From JAYEJW01 sp034716535 (GTDB lineage: Bacteria; Pseudomonadota; Gammaproteobacteria; Chromatiales; Chromatiaceae): DNA of 19,998 nucleotides. The stretch is from positions 1 through 19,998 of the forward strand of contig JAYEJW010000674.1 in NCBI GenBank assembly GCA_034716535.1. Direction: 5' to 3'. The translations under genes were made by a program, and so were the position numbers. The notes beneath the pieces are model-generated. The model ran no database searches. It had not been told where the DNA came from and worked only from the letters and a program-made list of their open reading frames with translations. Below, in pieces: positions 7,055 through 15,339 of this stretch. Numbering within the stretch: position 1 is the first letter of the stretch; each line of letters begins with the position of its first letter.

Positions 7055-8194
7055 ATGGGCAGAGCAACCAAGTCAGGCAAGGGCGGGCGACGCCGCTTGC
7101 TGGCGCTGACAGTTCTTATTCTGCTGTTGATTGCGGTGGCGGTCGCCGCCGCCGTGCGAGTGCGAGAGCGGCTGCAGCCGGTGCCGGTGCCCCCCGGACC
7201 GCCCCTGGCGGTGGAGACGCTGGAGTTGCAGCCCCGTCCCTTTACGGTGTCCCGGCGCTACACCGGGGTGCTGGAGGCGCGGCGCCGGGCGCTGATCTCG
7301 GCCCGGGTCACCGCCCAGGTGCTCGAGGTCCCTCATCGGGAGGGTGAGCCGGCGGCCGAGGGTGACCTGCTGGTGCGCCTGGACGCAATCGAGCTGCGCC
7401 AGGAGCTGGAGCGTCTGCAGGCGGCCGAGCGGCGCATCGAGGCGGAGCTGAGCTACTGGCGCGGGCAGCTCCATCGGGATGAGCAACTTCTGGCCAAGGG
7501 CACGGTTGCGGAGCGCAGCCGCGACGAGTCTGCCCGCCAGGTGCAGATGCTGGAGGCCTCCCTCAAGGAGAACCGGGCAGGGCAGGCTATCGCCCACACC
7601 CGTATCGGCTATGCCGAGATCCACGCCCCCTTCGCCGGCACCGTGCAGGCAGTACAGCTGGAGCCCGGTGAGCTGGCCACGCCTGGCAAACCCCTGCTCG
7701 AGCTGGTGGCCGACGACGACCTCAAGGCCGTGGTGCCGATGCCCCAGTCCGACGTTCCGCTGGTTCGGGTGGGCCTGCCGGCCAGCCTACGGTTGCCGGG
7801 TGGTCGATCCGCCAGTGCGCCGGTGGCCCGCCTCTATCCGGCCATGGACCCGGGCACCCATACCGCCACCCTGGAAATCGCCGTCCCCGCCGGACTCGTG
7901 GGTGCCAAGCCCGGCATGGAAGTGGACGCAGAGGTCCTGTTGGAGGAGACAGCCGCTTCCCTCGTGGTGCCGCGCCAAGCCCTGCGCGAGCGGAAAGGAC
8001 AGACCGGCGTGTTCCTGGCCGAGGGCGACAGCGCCCGCTGGCGGTCGGTGGTCGCCGGCGCTGGCGGTGCCCGCGAGCTGCGCATCAGCGAGGGCCTGAA
8101 GCCCGGCGACCGGCTGATCCTGACCCCGGATCCCCGTCTCGAGGACGGCCGCGCGCTGTGGATCGCCCCGAACGTGGCAGGAGATTCGAAATGA
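7055..8194 (+). CDS. RND efflux periplasmic adaptor (HlyD/AcrA-type membrane fusion protein)
   Basis: I place the start at ATG 7055, preceded by GGGGGT at 7045-7050, because residues 1-40 then form a proper anchor: basic GRATKSGKGGRRR followed by the hydrophobic LLALTVLILLLIAVAVAAAV. The reading frame is open upstream to 6977, but that would overlap the regulator gene and the operator. The 379-residue protein has the barrel-sandwich halves ALISARVTAQVLEVPHREGE and IGYAEIHAPFAGTVQAVQLE flanking a helical hairpin. A beta-barrel (VPMPQSDVPLVRVGLPASL) and a membrane-proximal domain (VVPRQALRERKGQTGVFLA) follow. It connects its RND pump to an outer-membrane channel. Its stop overlaps the pump start (ATGA), so the two are translationally coupled. 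Confidence 0.92.
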   Translation: MGRATKSGKGGRRRLLALTVLILLLIAVAVAAAVRVRERLQPVPVPPGPPLAVETLELQPRPFTVSRRYTGVLEARRRALISARVTAQVLEVPHREGEPAAEGDLLVRLDAIELRQELERLQAAERRIEAELSYWRGQLHRDEQLLAKGTVAERSRDESARQVQMLEASLKENRAGQAIAHTRIGYAEIHAPFAGTVQAVQLEPGELATPGKPLLELVADDDLKAVVPMPQSDVPLVRVGLPASLRLPGGRSASAPVARLYPAMDPGTHTATLEIAVPAGLVGAKPGMEVDAEVLLEETAASLVVPRQALRERKGQTGVFLAEGDSARWRSVVAGAGGARELRISEGLKPGDRLILTPDPRLEDGRALWIAPNVAGDSK

Positions 8195-11100
8195 GCTGGC
8201 CCCGCTTCTCGCTCAATCACCGCCACACCATCTTCGCCGCCTTGATCGCGCTGGTGATCCTGGGAGTACAGGCGCGCTTCGAGCTGCCCGTGCGCCTGTT
8301 CCCGGACACCGATCCGCCAGTGGTGACGGTCATCACCGCCTACCCCGGGGTGGCCGCCTCGGACGTGGCCAAGGACCTGAGCAAGACCCTGGAGGAGGAG
8401 CTCGCCGGTGTCGACGGGGTGGCAAAGATCAGCTCCAGCAGTCAGACGGGGTCCTCGGTGGTCAAGGTGGAGCTGCACTACGACCGCACGGTGGCGCAGG
8501 GCGCCCTGGACGTGCAGAACGCCATCAGCCGAGTGCGCCAGAAGCTGCCCGAGGGCATCGGGGAGCCCCGGGTGCTGCAGTTTTCCTCGTCGGACAAGCC
8601 GATCCTGACCATCGCTGTGCGCAGCGACCGGCTTCCCCTGGATGCGGTGCGGGAGCTTGCCGACAACGAGATCCGCGACCGACTGCAGCTGGTGGAAGGG
8701 GTGGCCGCGGTGGACGTGTTCGGTGCACACAAACGGCAATTGGAGGTGCAGGTGCGGCGTGACCGGCTGCGCGCCTACGGCCTGACCCTGGACGAGCTGT
8801 CCCGCGGCCTCGCCGGTTGGAATCTCACGGAGTCCGGCGGCCGCGTGGAGCTGGGCACCCGCGAGGCGGTGGCCCGCTTCGACATGCCCCTGAAGGACCC
8901 CGCGGACGTCGAGTCCCTCGTGGTGGCCCACCGTGACGGCCGCGACGTGCGCCTCGGCGAAATCGCCGAGGTGACGCTCGCCCCGGCGGAGCCCCGTTCC
9001 GCCTACCACTTCGACGGCGAGCCGGACATCGCGGTGCAGGTGATCCGCCGCGACGAGGCCAACACGGTCGAGGTGGCGCACCGAATCAAGGAGGAGCTTG
9101 CGGGCATCCAGGCCGAGCTGCCCTATCTTCAGATGGCGCTGGCCGACGACGACTCCGCGTTCACCGAGCTTGTAATCGATAACATGACCGCCACCGTGCT
9201 CACCTCCATCGTCCTGGTGATCGGTGTGGTGCTCCTGTTCCTCGCCCACCTGCGCCAGGCGGCTATCATCGCGCTGTCCATCCCCGTGGCCTTCCTCATG
9301 ACCTTTGTCCTGATGCAGTGGGCGGGCATCGAGCTCAATCTGGTAACCCTCTCGGCCATCATCCTCTCCATCGGCCTGCTGGTGGACGACGGCATCGTGG
9401 TATTGGAGAACGTGAACCGGCACTTGGGGATGGAGGGGAAGACCCCGATGCGGGCGGCCATCGAGGGCACCGAGGAGATCTTCCTCGCCGACCTCGCAGG
9501 CACCGTCACCACCATCGCCGTCCTGGTTCCGCTGATGTTCCTGGGTGGTTTCGTTGGCAAGCTGTTCGGCCCCCTGGCCCTGACCATCGCCTTTGCGCTC
9601 AGCGCGTCCTTCCTGGTCTCGGTGACCCTGATCCCCGTGCTGAGCGCCCTGTGGCTGCGCCCGGAGGACGATGGCGATAGCCGGCTCGGCCGTTGGCTCG
9701 CCCCCTTCAACGGCTTCATGGACGGGCTCAAGGAGATGTATCTCAGCCTGCTGGGCGCGGCCCTGCGCCACCCGTGGCGCACGCTCGCAGCGGCCGCTGT
9801 GCTGCTGGTGGCGAGCGCCCGGCTCATGGCCTTCCTGGGCAATGAGATGCTGCCCCGCTTCGACGCCGGCAACTTCCAGGTGCTGCTGGACACCATTCCC
9901 GGCACTCCCCTGGAGCAGACGCTGGCGGCGGTCTCACAAGCCGAGGCCGTGATCCTGGGCGAGCCCGAGGTGACGGCGGTGAGCACCCAGCTCGGCTTCG
10001 AGCCCGATGTACACTACCTGGGCAGCCGCGGGGCCATGGACGCAAGCCAGGCGGAGATGGTGGTGAACCTCACCCCGCGCACCGAGCGGGAGGACGCCAT
10101 CTGGGAGATCATGGAGCGGGTGCGCGCGGGAATTGCCCAGATCCCCGGGGTGACGCTCGCGGTACTCAAGGAGAAGGGCGGCACCGCCAAGGCTACCACC
10201 ACCGCCTCCATCGACCTGCGCCTGAGCGGGCCGGACTCGCGGGTGCTGGACCGCCTCGCCGATCGGGTGCTGGCGGAACTGCAACAGACCCCCGGGGTAC
10301 GCGATCCCTACAAGGCCTGGGGTCTGGACAGCCCGGAGCTGCGGCTCACGGTGGACCGGGATCGAGCGGCCTCCCTGGGCCTGGACGGCCGCATGGTGGC
10401 TGCCGCCGTGTACCAGGCCATCGAGGGCCGAGCCGTAACCCCCTATCGCCAAGCGCAACGCCGCGATAAGGACATCTACCTGCGCTACGCTGAGCCGGAC
10501 CGTCAGCGCTTGGACGACCTGTTGGACGTGCACATTCAGACCCCCGCCGGCGCGGTGCCCGTCCGCGAGCTGGTCTCCACCGAGGAGCACCCGGCCCCGC
10601 GACTGGTGACCCGTGAAGATTTCCGTACCACCCTGGACGTGCTGGCCTACCATCACGGACGGCCCCTGTCCGACACCCTGGCGGATATCCAGGGGCGCCT
10701 CGCCGATCTCACACTCCCCGCCGACTACCGCCTGGACATCACCGGCGAGCAGAGCGACTTTCTGGAGGCCAGGCAACGCCTGATCCGCGCCTTGGCCCTG
10801 GGGGTGCTGGCGGTGTACCTGGTGCTGGTGGCCCAGTTCCGCTCCTTCAAGCATCCGCTCACCATCATGATGGCGGTGCCGCTGCAGTTCATCGGCGCGG
10901 CCGCGGCCCTGCTCATCGCCGGCAAGTACCTGTCCATGCCGGCACTGCTCGGTATCATCCTGCTGGTGGGCACGGTGGTGAACAACAGCATCGTGCTCAT
11001 CGACTACACGCTGGAACGCCGGCGCGGCGGTATGGGTGTGGAAGACGCCCTGGCGGATGCGGTCTCGGTGCGCTTCCGGCCGATCATGATGACGGCGCTC

Positions 11101-11343
11101 TCGGATGTTGCAGGCATGCTGCCGCTGGCCATGGAGACCGCCGTTGGCGCCGAGCGCTTCTCTCCCATCGCGACCGTGATCATTGGTGGGATACTCGCCG
11201 CGACCCTGCTCACCCTGGTGGTAATCCCGGTATTGTTCCGGCTTCTTGAGCGGCCGCAACAGACGGCGGCAGCGCAGGCCGCGTTGTCCACCGCGGATGA
11301 TGGGGCGTCTTTCATTTACCAACAAGACGAGGAACACCGATGA
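8191..11343 (+). CDS. RND efflux pump inner-membrane subunit (AcrB/MdtB-superfamily, divergent from the first pump)
   Basis: The start is ATG 8191, overlapping the adaptor stop, giving 1050 residues, normal for RND pumps. TM1 is at about 12-30. The proton-relay pair is D399/D400 in SIGLLVDDGIVVLEN. Large porter loops follow TM1 and TM7 (about 36-335 and 560-865). The TM10 motif reads LVGTVVNNSIVLIDY, with Asn where AcrB and the first pump have the conserved Lys of the relay. That Asn is seen in other, less studied RND branches. The protein is clearly a different subfamily from the first pump. Substrate is unknown. The next gene overlaps its stop (ATGA), so the operon is adaptor, pump, small membrane protein. 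No outer-membrane factor is present. Confidence 0.94.
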   Translation: MSWPRFSLNHRHTIFAALIALVILGVQARFELPVRLFPDTDPPVVTVITAYPGVAASDVAKDLSKTLEEELAGVDGVAKISSSSQTGSSVVKVELHYDRTVAQGALDVQNAISRVRQKLPEGIGEPRVLQFSSSDKPILTIAVRSDRLPLDAVRELADNEIRDRLQLVEGVAAVDVFGAHKRQLEVQVRRDRLRAYGLTLDELSRGLAGWNLTESGGRVELGTREAVARFDMPLKDPADVESLVVAHRDGRDVRLGEIAEVTLAPAEPRSAYHFDGEPDIAVQVIRRDEANTVEVAHRIKEELAGIQAELPYLQMALADDDSAFTELVIDNMTATVLTSIVLVIGVVLLFLAHLRQAAIIALSIPVAFLMTFVLMQWAGIELNLVTLSAIILSIGLLVDDGIVVLENVNRHLGMEGKTPMRAAIEGTEEIFLADLAGTVTTIAVLVPLMFLGGFVGKLFGPLALTIAFALSASFLVSVTLIPVLSALWLRPEDDGDSRLGRWLAPFNGFMDGLKEMYLSLLGAALRHPWRTLAAAAVLLVASARLMAFLGNEMLPRFDAGNFQVLLDTIPGTPLEQTLAAVSQAEAVILGEPEVTAVSTQLGFEPDVHYLGSRGAMDASQAEMVVNLTPRTEREDAIWEIMERVRAGIAQIPGVTLAVLKEKGGTAKATTTASIDLRLSGPDSRVLDRLADRVLAELQQTPGVRDPYKAWGLDSPELRLTVDRDRAASLGLDGRMVAAAVYQAIEGRAVTPYRQAQRRDKDIYLRYAEPDRQRLDDLLDVHIQTPAGAVPVRELVSTEEHPAPRLVTREDFRTTLDVLAYHHGRPLSDTLADIQGRLADLTLPADYRLDITGEQSDFLEARQRLIRALALGVLAVYLVLVAQFRSFKHPLTIMMAVPLQFIGAAAALLIAGKYLSMPALLGIILLVGTVVNNSIVLIDYTLERRRGGMGVEDALADAVSVRFRPIMMTALSDVAGMLPLAMETAVGAERFSPIATVIIGGILAATLLTLVVIPVLFRLLERPQQTAAAQAALSTADDGASFIYQQDEEHR

Positions 11344-11612
11344 AATCATTGCAAGCGCGGCGCCCGCCCGTAATCTGGATCGCAGTCCTGCTCGCCGTGG
11401 CATTCGGGTTGCTCACCATCAAGTCCGGCGGCTCGGTCCTGTTCGTCGACGGCGTGGCGCGGCAGAACGCAGGGAACTATGTGCCGTTCGTGCTCTGGTT
11501 CAATTTCCTGGCGGGGTTCGCTTATGTGGCCGCCGGACTCGGTGTCTTGGGACGTCAACGCTGGGCGGCGCAGCGCGGGGTGGCGAAGCTGCCGCTGATA
11601 ACAATCCTCTGA
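11340..11612 (+). CDS. Small integral membrane protein, third gene of the second efflux operon (possibly truncated)
   Basis: The 90-residue protein has two hydrophobic segments: WIAVLLAVAFGLLTI (about 13-27) and YVPFVLWFNFLAGFAYVAAGLGVL (about 48-71). Its ATG overlaps the pump stop, so it is coupled to the pump and probably contributes to or regulates that system in the inner membrane. The end QRWAAQRGVAKLPLITIL follows a second helix that would normally lead to further helices in proteins of this look. The tail may therefore be altered by deletion or frameshift. Function unknown; I do not recognise a named family with certainty. Confidence 0.7.
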   Translation: MKSLQARRPPVIWIAVLLAVAFGLLTIKSGGSVLFVDGVARQNAGNYVPFVLWFNFLAGFAYVAAGLGVLGRQRWAAQRGVAKLPLITIL

Positions 11613-11619
11613 GAAAAGA

Positions 11620-11635
11620 AAGCAATCACTTGCTT
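11620..11635. promoter_or_regulatory. Operator copy 3 of the second TetR circuit (orphan site)
   Basis: AAGCAA-TCAC-TTGCTT has the same perfect arms as the site at 7019-7034. It lies 7 bases after the stop of the small membrane gene and before a decayed TetR fragment. The stretch 11636-11730 between them contains no gene that I can recognise. Confidence 0.65.
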
Positions 11636-11730
11636 GCTTTTTCGGATTCTCTTATTCTACGCTCACGCGGCAGGACGGTGGGTCCGCACGCCGAGTATGT
11701 GCACGCGCCTGGCAGGGGCGCGCCTTCTGA

Positions 11731-11900
11731 ATGGATTCATCACCGCTTGATGAGCCCCTGCTGGAGCACCAAGCGGCGCAGCACCACGGTCCGCTGGAGG
11801 CTCTGGAGCAGGTTTTCCAGCGGCATATGGCCTTCGTCGCCAACAATTCGGCGATTCCGCGCATCATCTTGCACCGCTTGCGCTCCTGCGAGGGCCTAGA
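11731..11900 (+). pseudogene. Remnant of a TetR-family regulator (ligand-domain fragment)
   Basis: Translation of this stretch gives LLEHQAAQHHGPLEALEQVF and then QRHMAFVANNSAIPRIILHRL. The second part aligns with the helix of the intact regulator at 6400-6993 reading IERQLALISSHKGIPRLLFS. An in-frame TGA (11728-11730) lies directly before the ATG, no helix-turn-helix is found in any frame between 11640 and 11730, and the frame after about 11900 no longer resembles the family. I read it as a deleted regulator copy that once sat behind the operator at 11620. A short expressed peptide cannot be excluded; no good ribosome site precedes it. Confidence 0.5.
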
Positions 11901-11974
11901 CGATTTTTTGTATGTCGTCGACTTTGCGATCGGCGGTAAGTCGACGTTGGTTCACGTAAAGAGGAGAAACTCGA

Positions 11975-12376
11975 ATGACATACTTGAGAAAACCAGTCAC
12001 CACGGTTGCGCTGGGTATCGGCATCCTGCTGTCGGCCCCCCTGCAGGCTGCCCAGGATTTCACCCAATATCAGACCCGTGACCTGATGCAGCTGCGCGAT
12101 CAGATGCGTTATTGGGACCAGGCGGACAAGGATGCCTACCACAGCGAGATGCAGAGCCGCACCCAGGCCATGAGCCCCGAGGAGCGATCGGCTCTGCGTG
12201 ACAGGGCGGCCGCCGGACAGGCCAGCGGTGGCGGCAAAGGCCAGGGCCGGGGGCAGGGGCAGGGGCAGGGTCAGGGTCAGGGTCAGGGTCAGGGGCAGGG
12301 TCAGCGCCTGCGTGACGGCTCCGGTGCAGGTGGCGGTTACGGACAAGGGGGCGGGGGAGGCGGCCGCGGGCGCTGA
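11975..12376 (+). CDS. Exported small protein, DUF1104-like body with a Gly-Gln repeat tail
   Basis: This 133-residue protein starts at ATG 11975 behind a strong Shine-Dalgarno (GAGGAG, 11961-11966). Residues 1-26 are a Sec signal peptide (MTYLRKPVTTVALGIGILLS, then APLQA and a likely cut before AQDF). The mature part, FTQYQTRDLMQLRDQMRYWD to SEMQSRTQAMSPEERSALR, resembles small periplasmic DUF1104-type proteins. The tail from about residue 78 is almost only Gly, Gln and Arg: nine consecutive GQ units, then GGGYGQGGGGGGRGR. It is probably periplasmic and the tail disordered. Its place after an efflux operon and operator may mean co-regulation, but this is inference. Biochemical role unknown. 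Confidence 0.8.
   Translation: MTYLRKPVTTVALGIGILLSAPLQAAQDFTQYQTRDLMQLRDQMRYWDQADKDAYHSEMQSRTQAMSPEERSALRDRAAAGQASGGGKGQGRGQGQGQGQGQGQGQGQGQRLRDGSGAGGGYGQGGGGGGRGR
12251..12304 (+). repeat. In-frame hexanucleotide tandem repeat (GGNCAG x9)
   Basis: Nine tandem GGG/GGT-CAG units encode the Gly-Gln tract. Six consecutive units, or nearly so, are base-identical apart from the third position, which indicates recent slippage. Length changes would keep the reading frame. The dense G-runs on the coding strand could also fold as a G-quadruplex. Confidence 0.9.
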
Positions 12377-12391
12377 GACCGCACGAACCGG

Positions 12392-13479
12392 ATGAACGAC
12401 ATCGAGACCAGTATGTCGACCTTCCGTCTTCGCCTCCGGGCGATTCTCGCGGCTTACACCGTCATTCTGGTTTTCGCCTGCGGGCCCGAGGTCCCCGAGC
12501 GAAGGGCTCTGCCCGAGGACGAAGCTCCCCGTCTCGTCTGGCAGAGCTGTAGCTAGGCGAGTCGGCCCTCCGGTCTGCCGGCCGTGCCGTGGAACAAGAT
12601 GCTCAACAAGCTGGTCGTGGCCAGCGGCGCTCCCGGGCACAGCGCTCAGGACGTGATCACCACCCCCGAGAGGGACGCCATCCTGACGGGAAGCTCGCAT
12701 ACGGCGTAATCAGCAAGGATCTCCAAGGCGAGGACGTCGACATCTGGCTCGACCGGTGCGGCGATGCGATGGACCTCCACGGTTGGGCCACCACGGACCG
12801 CGACGGCCGCATCGCCTTACGCATCGAGGCTCGCGACCTGCCGCCCATCGGTGTCTATGACCTGCATTTCAGGGTGCGCGGCGACAGCTCCAGCACAGGG
12901 GCCCAGTTGCGCGTGGTGCCCGAGGGGACCAAGACGATCGTCGTCGACATCGACGGCACCCTGACTACCGACGACGTGGAGCTCTTCGAGGACATCTTCG
13001 TCGAGCTGATGGAGCCCCTGCTCGACGACTACGTGCCAGAGGCCCGGGTCGGAGCAGTCGGCCTGACCGAGCGCCGGTACTATGGGCAGGGTTACCTCCT
13101 CGTCTACCTGACGGGCCGCCCGTATTGGCTTACCGAGATCACCCGGCGCTGGCTCGAGACCAAGGACATGGCCCCCGGTCACCTGCACCTGACCGACTCC
13201 AACGGGGAGTCCGTACCCGACGAGGGGGGCGTGGGCCGTTTCAAGGCCGAGTATGTCGAGCACTTGACGGACCTCGGCCTGGACGTGACCTACGCGTACG
13301 GCAACGCAGCCACCGACATCTACGCCTACGAGAAGGCCGGTGTCCCAAAGAGCTCGACCTTCATCATCGGTCCGAACGGCGGCAAGAGGGGCACGGTCGA
13401 CCTGGGCGACAACTACATCCGTCACAACCAAGACATCCGCGACGACGGCCCCGCAGAGCAGCCCTTCGATTGGCAGTAG
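12392..13479 (+). pseudogene. Lipoprotein with a lipin-like (LNS2, HAD-type) phosphatase domain, disrupted by a stop and a frameshift
   Basis: ATG 12392 opens a peptide with a basic start, a hydrophobic helix (ILAAYTVILVFAC) and a lipobox-like VFAC. After 54 codons it meets TAG at 12554-12556. The same frame then continues as sensible protein (PAVPWNKMLNKLVVASGAPG to DAILTG). At about 12686-12692 one base appears missing and the frame moves to KLAYGVISKDLQGEDVDIWL, which stays open to 13479. That part holds DLHFRVRGDSSSTGAQLRVV and the HAD motif VDIDGTLTTDD (about 12940-12970), then YLTGRPYWL and YAYGNAATDIYAYEKAG. This is the signature of LNS2 domains in lipins and Smp2-like phosphatidate phosphatases. 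The intact protein would be an exported, membrane-attached lipid phosphatase-like protein. The catalytic half may still be expressed from an internal start, or one lesion may be a sequencing error. Confidence 0.78.
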
Positions 13480-13642
13480 TACAGGCGCGCGTAAGTCTCC
13501 GTAACAAGAAAGAAAGCCTCACGCGAAACTGCGAAGTGGGCGAAGAAAACTTACTGGCATGATGACTGTTAGGGAAACTCAGGCGCTGCCGTAGTAGGTC
13601 TTTGCGCCGATCCGGGTGCCACGAGGGTTGGGATCGAATGAC

Positions 13643-15334
13643 CTATCCTTTGCCCCGCCCCCCCTGCTCTTCGTAGGTCATGATCCAGGCGGCGATCTCG
13701 CCGATGTCGAAGAAACCTTTCTCGGCGTGCCACTTGCGGCTGGCCGTGAAGCTGCGCTCGCTGCGGGAGGAGCTGTCGCTGTGAAGCTCGGTCCGGAGGG
13801 TCTCGCTCATGGCCTGCAGGCGCTTCTGCCAGATATCCAAATTGGCAGGGGTCAGATCGACCCAGCCGTGGTAGGCGTCTGCGGACTTGATGCGCGGCCC
13901 GCGGAGCAGCCGTTCGCCGTCCGCCAGCAGGATGGGAATGCCGATGGAGATGATGCGCCGGCGCAGTCCTTCATCATCCCGTATCGTCTGCTCCAGCCTC
14001 GCGGCCAATTCCGCCGATGTCGCCGTGAGTACGGCGTCCAGGGTCCCGACCGACCGTTTCAGCAGATAGGCCTCGTACAGCAGCTTGGACAGGCGAGGCG
14101 GCCCCAGGATCTCGAAGGCCACCGCTTCGCCGTGATCCGCCTCCAGCTGGCGCAGCCGGTTCAGGGCCGCGTCGCGTAACGACGCCGCACGGTAGGAAGG
14201 GCCGATCACCGAGGCGTCGAGGGCCGCGACGATATCGTGCCCGGTGCTGTAGCCGAGCAGCTCCCGGACCAGGTTCTCCGCGACCTCCTCGGTGGTGACC
14301 ATCTGCATCTGTCCGGGTGCGGTCAGGGCGGTGAACTCCGCTGCGCTGAAACGGCCGTTCTCGCCGGTGTCGATGTAGACCGCTTCCAATTGTCGGCCGA
14401 CGCGCCGCCCGAATGTCCCCTCCGCCTCCAGACTCGCCGGGTCATGGACGGAAGCGGCCTGCTCCGGCGGGCAGTCATACAGCATGACGCTGCTGCCGCG
14501 GCGGTCGATGGGGCCGTAGCCGATCTCGTGCCAGCCGATACAGGCCGTGGGCTTGATCTCCTTGACCAGCGGCGGACCGCCCGGGGTGCGGGCCAGCAGG
14601 AAGGTGAGCATGCTCTGGGCCCCGGCCATGGAGGCCTTGGACAGCAGCAGGCGCGAGGGCTTTTCCTCCCCGTGGGTGTAGGGGATGTTTAAGCCCATGC
14701 CCCCGGTGCCGGAGGTTCCTACCTTGATGTAAGCTTGTGTCCCGGCCTGTTTCATCGCCTCGTACAGGATCTGCACGTGGCGCACCATCTGGGGCACGTA
14801 CAGAGAGGCCAGCAGGGTCTCCACCTCTTCGGGCCAGTCGGTATTCCCGGCGCTTTCCGCTGCCAGGGCCGCGAGCCGGAGGGCCGCTGAGAAGATGTTC
14901 TGGTAGCTCACCGCAGTCGCGGTGTTCATGCAGTCGATCACCGCCCAAGCCGGCTTCCCATCCAGCCCTCGTGCGCTGCCGTCGATCAGCCGCGTGAGAA
15001 AGCTCGCTGCAACCATATCCTCGTCCAGCGGCTCCAGGATGTCGGCCAGCAGGCGGCGGCGTCTTGCCCTGTCGGCCAGGATCTCGGTACGGGACGGCGC
15101 TCCGCCGGGCTGCCAGTCGGCGCGCAGGAACACGTCGCCCCACACCGGCAGGATGCGGGTGGATGTATGCGGCAGCTCCGCCTGGAGCTGCTCCACCGCC
15201 GTGCGGGCTTTGAATTCCCGCCGGGCCGCCACCGCGATCCTGGCGGGACCGAAGTCCAGCAGCCGTCGGCAAACGGCCGTACCGACCATACCGGCACCGC
15301 CCAATACCAGGATGTTCGTGCCCTCGATGTCCAT
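13643..15334 (-). CDS. Long NAD(P)-binding short-chain dehydrogenase/epimerase-like protein
   Basis: The N-terminus MDIEGTNILVLGGAGMVGTAVCRRLL carries a Rossmann nucleotide-binding motif GGAGMVG and a following basic strand IAVAARREF, typical of extended SDR/epimerase enzymes. At about 563 residues it is much longer than classical SDRs. The C-terminal half (from about 330, including ALDASVIGPSYRAASLRD and ISIGIPILLADGERLLRGPR) matches nothing I can name. I prefer ATG 15334, with GGTGAG a few bases upstream; a GTG at 15343 that overlaps the ligase stop is the alternative. It is co-transcribed with the upstream acyl-CoA synthetase. It may reduce or oxidise a product of that ligase, but the substrate is unknown. 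Confidence 0.75.
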   Translation of the reverse strand: MDIEGTNILVLGGAGMVGTAVCRRLLDFGPARIAVAARREFKARTAVEQLQAELPHTSTRILPVWGDVFLRADWQPGGAPSRTEILADRARRRRLLADILEPLDEDMVAASFLTRLIDGSARGLDGKPAWAVIDCMNTATAVSYQNIFSAALRLAALAAESAGNTDWPEEVETLLASLYVPQMVRHVQILYEAMKQAGTQAYIKVGTSGTGGMGLNIPYTHGEEKPSRLLLSKASMAGAQSMLTFLLARTPGGPPLVKEIKPTACIGWHEIGYGPIDRRGSSVMLYDCPPEQAASVHDPASLEAEGTFGRRVGRQLEAVYIDTGENGRFSAAEFTALTAPGQMQMVTTEEVAENLVRELLGYSTGHDIVAALDASVIGPSYRAASLRDAALNRLRQLEADHGEAVAFEILGPPRLSKLLYEAYLLKRSVGTLDAVLTATSAELAARLEQTIRDDEGLRRRIISIGIPILLADGERLLRGPRIKSADAYHGWVDLTPANLDIWQKRLQAMSETLRTELHSDSSSRSERSFTASRKWHAEKGFFDIGEIAAWIMTYEEQGGRGKG

Positions 15335-15339
15335 TGTTC

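Noticed and set aside
7834..11403. Long minus-strand frames opposite the second RND operon
   Set aside because: They are low-complexity His/Gln/Gly-rich translations of the reverse strand of a well-supported pump gene, without ribosome sites.
12251..12304. CRISPR-like repeat array
   Set aside because: The units are contiguous 6-bp coding repeats with no spacers and no cas genes nearby.
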